64,000 nucleotides of DNA from Rhodopseudomonas sp. (GTDB lineage: Bacteria > Pseudomonadota > Alphaproteobacteria > Rhizobiales > Xanthobacteraceae), in contig WGNB01000006.1 of the NCBI GenBank assembly GCA_016124795.1, forward strand, positions 1 through 64,000. The letters are read 5' to 3'. Below, one piece after another: positions 59,153-64,000 of this stretch (positions are counted from its first letter, which is position 1; each line of letters begins with the position of its first letter). The position numbers were made by a program, and so were the translations under genes. The notes below the pieces were generated by a model, which saw only the letters and a program-made list of their open reading frames with translations, was not told the DNA's origin and searched no databases.

Positions 59153-60223
59153 ATGTTGAAAGCAATGGCAAGCACTGTCGCGATCGCGCTGAGCGCAACC
59201 GGCGGGGCACCCGAGTGGATCAATATTTTGCCGGCCGGCACGATCACCACGATCGACGGGCGCGGTCCCTATCGTATTGCCGATGCCGCGCGCCTTGCCG
59301 CCGAAAGCTTGCATGCCGCAGGCGGCAAGATGGTGGTCGACGAAAATCATTCGACCGACCTGGCCGGGCCGCGCGGCGAATCCGCGCCGGCGCGCGGCTG
59401 GATTGTCGCGCTGGAGGCTCGCGCTGACGGCATCTGGGGCCAGGTCGAATGGAATGCCAGCGGCAAGCAGTTGCTCGCTGAGAATGCCTATCGCGGCATC
59501 TCGCCGGCCTTCCTTCACAGCAAAGACGGCCAGGTACTGCAGATACTGCGCGTCTCGCTCACCAACACCCCGAACCTGCGCGGCATGACCGCGCTACACC
59601 AGGAGTCGACCATGACGATCGAAGATTTGCTCGCCGCGCTGCGCAAAGAGCTTGGCCTCGCCGACACCGCCGATGCGGCGGCGGTTATCGCATCGGTGAA
59701 ATCGAAGATCGCCCCGACGGCGATGCAGGCCGCGTTGCAGTCCGCGCTCGCGCCGATCGCCAAGGCCGCCGGCTTGAAGGATGACGCCGATGCCGATGCG
59801 GTCATCGGCGCGGTCACGACGCTCGCGGCCGGTGCCAGGTCCGCGCCCGGCGCCGAAGCGGTGATCGCGCTGCAAAGCGAACTCAAGACCGTGACGACTG
59901 AACTCAACACGCTCAAGACCGGCCGCGCGGCCGATGTGGCGACTGCCTTTGTCGATGGCGCCATCAAGTCCGGCCGCGTCGGCGTCAAGCCGTTGCGTGA
60001 CCATTACATCGCCCAGCATGCGGTCGACCCTGCGCGCGTCGAGAAGGAAATCAACGCCATGCCGGTGCTTGGCCCGAGCGGTACGCACATCGCGCCGCCG
60101 GCGCCGGACAAGGACGGCAAGGTTGCGCTCAATGCCGAGCAGATGACCGCCGCGAAAATTCTCGGCATCGACCCGGTCGAATACGCCAAGACGCTCGCCG
60201 CCGAAAATGCCGCCGCCGCCTGA
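59153..60223 (+). CDS. Phage head maturation protease (Mu I-like) with in-frame scaffold part
   Basis: A 356-aa protein. The N-terminal protease half contains GGKMVVDENHSTDLAGPRGE (the DxNH-type site) and AYRGISPAFLHSKDGQVLQI. The C-terminal half is helical, with scaffold character (TELNTLKTGRAADVATAFVD). A ribosome binding site and ATG inside the gene at 59612 suggest that the scaffold is also made separately, as in Mu I/Z. Confidence 0.87.
   Translation: MLKAMASTVAIALSATGGAPEWINILPAGTITTIDGRGPYRIADAARLAAESLHAAGGKMVVDENHSTDLAGPRGESAPARGWIVALEARADGIWGQVEWNASGKQLLAENAYRGISPAFLHSKDGQVLQILRVSLTNTPNLRGMTALHQESTMTIEDLLAALRKELGLADTADAAAVIASVKSKIAPTAMQAALQSALAPIAKAAGLKDDADADAVIGAVTTLAAGARSAPGAEAVIALQSELKTVTTELNTLKTGRAADVATAFVDGAIKSGRVGVKPLRDHYIAQHAVDPARVEKEINAMPVLGPSGTHIAPPAPDKDGKVALNAEQMTAAKILGIDPVEYAKTLAAENAAAA
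59612..60223 (+). CDS. Nested scaffold protein (Mu Z-like), internal start in protease gene
   Basis: AGGAG (59601-59605) precedes an in-frame ATG, giving a 203-aa helical protein MTIEDLLAALRKELGLADTA onward that shares the protease C-terminus. In Mu the scaffold Z is produced in this way from gene I. Confidence 0.65.
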   Translation: MTIEDLLAALRKELGLADTADAAAVIASVKSKIAPTAMQAALQSALAPIAKAAGLKDDADADAVIGAVTTLAAGARSAPGAEAVIALQSELKTVTTELNTLKTGRAADVATAFVDGAIKSGRVGVKPLRDHYIAQHAVDPARVEKEINAMPVLGPSGTHIAPPAPDKDGKVALNAEQMTAAKILGIDPVEYAKTLAAENAAAA

Positions 60224-60281
60224 TCCGGCGCTAGCGCACTAACGCAACACGGGCCGATAGCCCGACAATCTGGAGACCGCG

Positions 60282-60737
60282 ATGACCGCTTTGTCCGCTG
60301 ACCGAAACACGCCGCGCGCCGAGGGCGATATCAAATCGCTCGGCGCCGGCGCGCAACTCATCTATGCCGGCGCGATCGTCATGCGCAATGCGAGCGGTTA
60401 TGCCGTCAAAGGCGCGACCGCGACCGGCCTGGTCGGCGTCGGCCGCGCCGAAGAGCGCGTCGATAATTCCGGCGGCAGCGCCGGGGATCTTCCGATCAAG
60501 GTCCGGCCTGGCATCTTTCGTTACGCCAACTCGGCTTCGGGCGATCTCATCACCATCGCTGACATCAACAAGCCTTGCTACGCAGTCGACGATCAGACCG
60601 TCGCCAAGACCGACGGGACCGGAACGCGCTCGATCGCCGGCTTTATCGATGCCGTCGATAGCGTCGGCGTCTGGGTCAAGTTCGACGAGGCGGCGGCGCA
60701 AGGCTATCTCGCCGGCATCACGTTGCCCGAGGCTTAA
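60282..60737 (+). CDS. Capsid cement protein-like (DUF2190)
   Basis: A 151-aa protein with LGAGAQLIYAGAIVMRNASG, GLVGVGRAEERVDNSGGSAG and VKVRPGIFRYANSASGDLIT-like pattern, fitting the beta-barrel cement protein family that lies between protease and major capsid. CTGGAGA lies nine bases before the ATG. Confidence 0.82.
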   Translation: MTALSADRNTPRAEGDIKSLGAGAQLIYAGAIVMRNASGYAVKGATATGLVGVGRAEERVDNSGGSAGDLPIKVRPGIFRYANSASGDLITIADINKPCYAVDDQTVAKTDGTGTRSIAGFIDAVDSVGVWVKFDEAAAQGYLAGITLPEA

Positions 60738-60778
60738 CGTTCGGCGCAGCCAACATCTGCAACCAGGAGCAAACTGTA

Positions 60779-61789
60779 ATGTTTTCTGAACGTCTCAAAT
60801 GGGCGCTACTGTTGAGCGTCGCCGGCTGCTTCATCGCAGCGTCCTTCATCTTCCCGCCGTCGCCGCATGAGCTTGGTGGCGTCGCGGTGGCCATGCTGGT
60901 CAATGCCGGCAATCTCGACAGTCTGCGCGTCGGTTTCAGTACCGCTTATCAGCAGGGCATCGGAATGGCGCCCTCACAGTATCAGCGGGTTGCGACGGCT
61001 GTTCCGGCCACGCAGAAGACCCAGAAATACGGCTGGCTCGGCAAGATGCCGGGCGTGCGCGAATGGATCGGTCCGCGCTTGGTGCATAACCTCGAACAGC
61101 ACGACTATTCGATCACCGAGAAGCCGTGGGAGCTGACGATCGGCGTCGACCGCGATGACATCGAGACCGACAACCTTGGCATCTATACGCCGATGTTCCA
61201 GGAAATGGGTGCCTCGACCAACGCGAAATGGGACGAGCTTGTCTTCGGCATTCTGCCGCTTGGATTCTCCACCGCCTGCTACGACGGCCAATCTTTCTTC
61301 GACACCGACCATCCGGTCCTCGACGCGAACGGCAACCCCACGACCGTTGCAAACACCGATGGTGGCTCGGGCACGCCGTGGTATTTGATGTTCGTCAACC
61401 GGCCGCTGAAACCGATCATCCTGCAGAAGCGCAAGGATTTTCAATTCGTCGCCAAGGACAAGCTCACCGACGACAACGTGTTCAATAATAAGGAATTCGT
61501 CTACGGCGCCGATGCGCGCGGCGACGTCGGTTTCGGCTTCTGGCAACAGGCCTGGGGCTCCAAGCAGACTCTCGACGCAACGCATTTCGAAACGGGGCTT
61601 GCGGCGCTGCAGGGCATGAAGGGCGACCATGGACGGCCGCTCGGCTTCACCGGCACGCCGGTGCTCGTCGTGCCGCCGTCCTTGCGATCGGCCGGCTCGG
61701 GCGTCGTGCAATCGATCCTGGTCAATGGCGGCGAGACCAACCCGAACGCGGGCGCGGCCGAGCTGCTCGTCGTGCCCTGGCTGGCGTAA
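60779..61789 (+). CDS. Major capsid protein (Mu T-like) with hydrophobic N-terminal extension
   Basis: The body (about residues 39-336) matches Mu gpT-type major capsid: APSQYQRVATAVPATQKTQK, YGWLGKMPGVREWIGPR, RDDIETDNLGIYTPMFQEMG and FGFWQQAWGSKQTLDATHFE. The frame begins 38 residues earlier with a membrane-like segment (WALLLSVAGCFIAASFIF). AGGAG nine bases before ATG 60779 favours this start, but the usual gpT start would be ATG 60893 (MLVNAGNLDSL), with only GGTGG close to it. Confidence 0.88.
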   Translation: MFSERLKWALLLSVAGCFIAASFIFPPSPHELGGVAVAMLVNAGNLDSLRVGFSTAYQQGIGMAPSQYQRVATAVPATQKTQKYGWLGKMPGVREWIGPRLVHNLEQHDYSITEKPWELTIGVDRDDIETDNLGIYTPMFQEMGASTNAKWDELVFGILPLGFSTACYDGQSFFDTDHPVLDANGNPTTVANTDGGSGTPWYLMFVNRPLKPIILQKRKDFQFVAKDKLTDDNVFNNKEFVYGADARGDVGFGFWQQAWGSKQTLDATHFETGLAALQGMKGDHGRPLGFTGTPVLVVPPSLRSAGSGVVQSILVNGGETNPNAGAAELLVVPWLA

Positions 61790-61809
61790 TACCCGCGCCT
61801 TTTTCTAGC

Positions 61810-61834
61810 GCTCTCCGGCGGCAAGCCGGAGAGC
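61810..61834 (+). other. 10-bp hairpin after the capsid gene
   Basis: GCTCTCCGGC (61810-61819) and GCCGGAGAGC (61825-61834) enclose GGCAA. No T run follows, so it may protect or separate the abundant capsid mRNA from the genes downstream. Confidence 0.6.
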
Positions 61835-61860
61835 GACGGTGAAAAGCGAAGGGACGGACG

Positions 61861-62370
61861 ATGGCCAAAGACGACCTCACGAAAATCGACGGTATTGGCA
61901 AAAAGCTCGCCGCCGCGTTGGTGGAGCACGGTGTCGATAGCTTCGCCAGGCTGGCGGCGCTTGACGATGACGGCATCGCTACGCTTGAGGGCACCAACGA
62001 CTTCAAGGGCCGTAACGATTGGCCGGCCTGGATCAAGGCGGCCAGCGCGCTCGCACCGGCGGCCGGCGCAGACACGCAAGCGAATAATGCCCGGCGGTTC
62101 GAAGGCGCGCTTCCGTCCGGCAAGGTGGCTGTTGGCGGCAACACGATGGACATTGCCTGGCCGCCGCCGGCTGGCATGCCGGCTGCCGCGCTTGAGGGCG
62201 CACTGTTCGCCGTCAAGGCGAAGCCGGAGCGCGGCCGGTGGCGCGCCGGGCGCAAATTTTCGCGCGAAGAAACGACCATCTCGCTCGCCGAATTGGACGA
62301 CGATCAGCGCGCGGCGATCGCGGGCGATCCGGAACTCGTCGTTTCATTGCGGCTGGTAGAGCCGGAGTGA
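61861..62370 (+). CDS. Helix-hairpin-helix protein (HI1506/Mu gp35-like position)
   Basis: A 169-aa protein with an N-terminal HhH unit (LTKIDGIGKKLAAALVEHGV) and a C-terminal conserved block (GRKFSREETTISLAELDDDQ). Proteins of this pattern lie between capsid and gp36 in Mu-like phages. GAAGGGACGG lies just before the ATG. A function in DNA contact or head-tail joining is possible. Confidence 0.77.
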   Translation: MAKDDLTKIDGIGKKLAAALVEHGVDSFARLAALDDDGIATLEGTNDFKGRNDWPAWIKAASALAPAAGADTQANNARRFEGALPSGKVAVGGNTMDIAWPPPAGMPAAALEGALFAVKAKPERGRWRAGRKFSREETTISLAELDDDQRAAIAGDPELVVSLRLVEPE

Positions 62371-62379
62371 CACGTCCTT

Positions 62380-62455
62380 GGCGGGGTGGCGCAGCAGGTA
62401 GCGCGGCGGGCTCATAGCCAGCAGGTCGCTGGTTCGAATCCAGCCCCCGCAACCA
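62380..62455 (+). tRNA. tRNA-Met (CAT anticodon), initiator-like, prophage-encoded
   Basis: A 76-nt cloverleaf with encoded CCA. Acceptor GGCGGGG/CCCCGCA with a G1-A72 mismatch, D-stem GCGC/GCGC, anticodon stem GCGGG/CCAGC with loop CTCATAG, variable AGGTC and T-arm GCTGG-TTCGAAT-CCAGC. The unpaired 1-72 position is a mark of bacterial initiator tRNA (normally C1-A72). One anticodon stem pair is G-A rather than G-C, so the usual three G-C pairs are reduced. It lies between phage structural genes on the late strand. Confidence 0.9.
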
Positions 62456-62516
62456 ACGTCCGGCTGCTCCCGCCCACCGGATGCGGGACCGGACCATGCG
62501 GCGGCAACGCCGCCTT

Positions 62517-62551
62517 GCCCGTCGCGGCTTCGGGCCGTTGCCGCGACGGGC
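62517..62551 (+). other. 12-bp hairpin downstream of the tRNA
   Basis: GCCCGTCGCGGC (62517-62528) and GCCGCGACGGGC (62540-62551) form a perfect stem with an 11-nt loop. It could define the 3' side for tRNA processing or end local transcription. No T run follows. Confidence 0.6.
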
Positions 62552-62574
62552 TCCACTCTTGAAGCGAGGATGCG

Positions 62575-62766
62575 ATGCCGGAAATCGACGACGAGCAATA
62601 CCAGCGCGGCCGTTGCCAATTCAAAAACGGCGCGTCGCTGCGCGCGATGTGCGAGGCGCTGCAGGCGGCGGAGGCCAAGGAAGGCATCGAAGAAAGTCGC
62701 GAAATGAGTTTCGTCCTTGGCTTTGTCGATGCGGCGTTCGATAAACTGCGGGGCATCGAGCGATGA
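62575..62766 (+). CDS. Small phage protein of unknown function
   Basis: A 63-aa helical protein (MPEIDDEQYQRGRCQFKNGA) with AGCGAGG before the ATG. Contains ESREMSFVLGFVDAAFDKLR. Overlaps the gp36-like gene as ATGA. No family recognised. Confidence 0.75.
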   Translation: MPEIDDEQYQRGRCQFKNGASLRAMCEALQAAEAKEGIEESREMSFVLGFVDAAFDKLRGIER

Positions 62767-63191
62767 CCTATGCGTCGCAAGCCGACATGACGGAGCGCTT
62801 CGGCGAGTCGATGATGATCGACTTGACCGACCGCGCCGAGCCGGCCACCGGCGCGATCGATGCCGACGTGGTGACGCGCGCGCTAGAAGACGCCGACGCG
62901 GCGATCGATGGCTATCTTAAAGGCCGCTATAAGCTGCCGCTCGCCGTGACGCCGCCCCTGCTGCGCGACCTGGCGCAGGCGATCGCGATCTACAAGCTGC
63001 ATCGCAACACGGCGTCGGACAAGATTGCCAAGGACTACGACGCGGCCATGCGGGTGTTGCTGCAGATCGGTCGCGGCGACGTGCGTCTCGATGTCGAAGG
63101 CGTCGAGCCGGAGTCGAGTGGCGCTGCCAGCGTGCGCACGTCCGACCGATGCCGCGACATGACCCCCGGCAACATGAAGGGCTTTGTCTGA
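62763..63191 (+). CDS. Mu gp36-like protein (DUF1320)
   Basis: A 142-aa protein with the family beginning YASQADMTERFGESMMIDLT and DADAAIDGYLKGRYKLPLAV, as in gp36-type head-tail connectors. Next comes a G-like gene through TGATG overlap. Confidence 0.9.
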   Translation: MTYASQADMTERFGESMMIDLTDRAEPATGAIDADVVTRALEDADAAIDGYLKGRYKLPLAVTPPLLRDLAQAIAIYKLHRNTASDKIAKDYDAAMRVLLQIGRGDVRLDVEGVEPESSGAASVRTSDRCRDMTPGNMKGFV

Positions 63192-63769
63192 TGACGGGCG
63201 CCGGGTATCGCGTCGACACGGCCGGCCACACCGAAGCGCTTGCCACGCTCTCGGCTATTGTCGCGCGCCTCGATCATCCGCTTCCGATGTACGAGGATAT
63301 CGGTCAATCCCTCGTGACTTCGACGTTGATGCGTTTCGAGCAGGGTCGCGGGCCGGACGGCAACCCTTGGCCACCGTCATTGCGCGTGCGCCAGCATGGC
63401 GGGCTGACTCTGGTCGAGAGGGAGGGTTTGAAACGGTCGCAAACAGCCAACGCCTCTGACGGTGGCGTCGAAGTCGGCACCAACGTCATCTATGCCGCGA
63501 TCCACCAGTTCGGTGGCGTCATCCAGAAGGCCGCGCGGCAACACACGACCTACCGCAAATACGATCCCCGCGAGGACGAGCTGTCCAGCCGTTTCGTCAA
63601 GAAGAGCCAATCGAATTTTGCCGAAGACGTGACAATCCCGGCCCACAGCGTGCGGATGCCGGCGCGGCCTTTTCTCGGTCTCGACGACGACGATCTGCGC
63701 GAGATCGTCCGGACCGCCGAGGGCTACGTCGCCGGTCAGGACGCGGACCAAGGCGGGGTGCAGCCATGA
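63191..63769 (+). CDS. Phage virion morphogenesis protein (Mu gpG-like)
   Basis: A 192-aa protein. Family-like stretches are MYEDIGQSLVTSTLMRFEQG then RGPDGNPWPPS, and VEVGTNVIYAAIHQFGGVIQ. The C-terminal ARPFLGLDDDDLREIV is also typical. Starts by TGATG and ends by ATGA overlap. Confidence 0.9.
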   Translation: MTGAGYRVDTAGHTEALATLSAIVARLDHPLPMYEDIGQSLVTSTLMRFEQGRGPDGNPWPPSLRVRQHGGLTLVEREGLKRSQTANASDGGVEVGTNVIYAAIHQFGGVIQKAARQHTTYRKYDPREDELSSRFVKKSQSNFAEDVTIPAHSVRMPARPFLGLDDDDLREIVRTAEGYVAGQDADQGGVQP

Positions 63770-64000
63770 CCGTCGTCTCCGATGTCAAAGGGCGTGTCGC
63801 AACGGTCGGCGGAATTCGCACCGTCGATGAAGCCGCCGATCTGGCGGCGCTGATCGGCGAAGGGCAACTGCCGCAACAGTCGCCGGCGGCGTTCGTGCTG
63901 CCGCTCGGCTTCAATGGCGGCGAGGCCGACGTCGTGACAGGGCTTTATCGCCAGGCGTTCAATTCGGTGGTTGCTGTGGTGCTGGTCATTCAGGCGCCGG
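63766..64000 (+). CDS. Mu gp37-like tail-terminator-type protein, truncated by the window end
   Basis: The first 78 residues are visible (MTVVSDVKGRVATVGGIRTV ...). Position after gpG and the text AAFVLPLGFNGGEADVVTGL fit the gp37-type family. The 3' end lies beyond the window. Confidence 0.7.
   Translation, partial: MTVVSDVKGRVATVGGIRTVDEAADLAALIGEGQLPQQSPAAFVLPLGFNGGEADVVTGLYRQAFNSVVAVVLVIQAP

Larger units (their letters stand above)
39058..64000. mobile_element. Mu-like transposable prophage (left end and about 25 kb; right end outside window)
   Basis: Early genes run leftward from about 49.77 kb to 39.2 kb (DDE transposase, AAA ATPase, GemA, Mor-like activator) and late genes rightward from 51.2 kb (endolysin, spanin, terminase, portal, F, I/Z, T, gp36, G). 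This divergent plan is like BcepMu-type rather than Mu itself. The left end is set by repeated transposase-site-like sequences starting at 39073; a TG at 39058 or 39061 is a likely terminus. The prophage seems intact as far as it can be read. Confidence 0.93.

Noticed and set aside
58981-59427. 148-aa frame beginning in the F-protease gap
   Set aside because: It runs out of frame into the protease gene, has no ribosome binding site, and its first residues only cover the gap.
62213-62619. Minus-strand frames across the tRNA gene (peptides with GLDSNQRP / GFEPATCWL)
   Set aside because: These are the classic translated shadows of a tRNA T-arm, not proteins.

Overview
The window is high-GC alphaproteobacterial chromosome, most like Hyphomicrobiales near Bradyrhizobiaceae/Xanthobacteraceae. 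This is inferred from the rpsM-rpsK-rpoA-rplQ cluster followed by a Do-type protease and rarA, an ATP12 chaperone, GcrA-type regulators, and intergenic repeats of kinds I recall from Bradyrhizobium relatives. The exact genus cannot be fixed by reading.

1-10.8 kb holds core genes on the + strand: the end of the alpha ribosomal operon, a diheme cytochrome c, a quinone-oxidoreductase-like gene on the minus strand, a Deg/HtrA protease, rarA, an arylamine N-acetyltransferase and an RluA-family pseudouridine synthase, several joined by ATGA overlaps. 10.8-24.7 kb is more accessory. It has a formate/nitrite-type channel, an autoregulated-looking ArsR repressor followed by three SRPBCC (AHSA1-like) proteins, a membrane diguanylate cyclase, and a 2-oxoacid:ferredoxin oxidoreductase locus whose alpha and beta genes are separated by a flippase/O-antigen-ligase-like fusion. 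A HAD phosphatase and the ATP12 chaperone close this part.

24.7-35.1 kb carries a SulP-STAS-cNMP transporter, DoxX with a divergent LysR regulator, small membrane proteins, Dps, a TPR-glycosyltransferase and pccB. Just after pccB (35.0-36.0 kb) its last 110 bp are duplicated with divergence. The two copies flank a small low-GC gene, and the second copy is followed at once by a GIY-YIG-nuclease-like gene, which looks like successive mobile insertions at the pccB 3' end. 36.0-39.06 kb is repeat-rich. It has several copies of a GTAGGG...TAATCCGCC repeat, a vapC remnant, two small exported His-rich proteins, a cytochrome c'-like protein, and a candidate non-coding transcription unit of about 600 nt with a strong promoter, GNRA-capped hairpin and terminator.

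From about 39.06 kb to the window end (and beyond) lies a Mu-like transposable prophage. Repeated GGCACTATT sites mark its left end. The early genes run leftward from about 49.77 kb: HTH proteins, a DDE transposase (MuA-like), an AAA ATPase (MuB-like), a DnaA domain IV protein, DUF3164, GemA, a GcrA homologue and a Mor-like activator as the last gene. Almost all are coupled by ATGA or GTGA overlaps. A LexA/S24-type repressor runs divergently from a palindromic operator and is coupled to a lipoprotein gene. The late genes run rightward: GH108 endolysin, spanins, gp25/26/27-like proteins, an ASCH-domain protein, terminase, portal, F-like head protein, protease with nested scaffold, capsid cement, major capsid protein, an HhH protein, an initiator-like tRNA-Met(CAU), gp36-like, gpG-like and a truncated tail terminator. 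The right end of the prophage lies outside the window. Most functions are family assignments from motif recognition; no database search was run.
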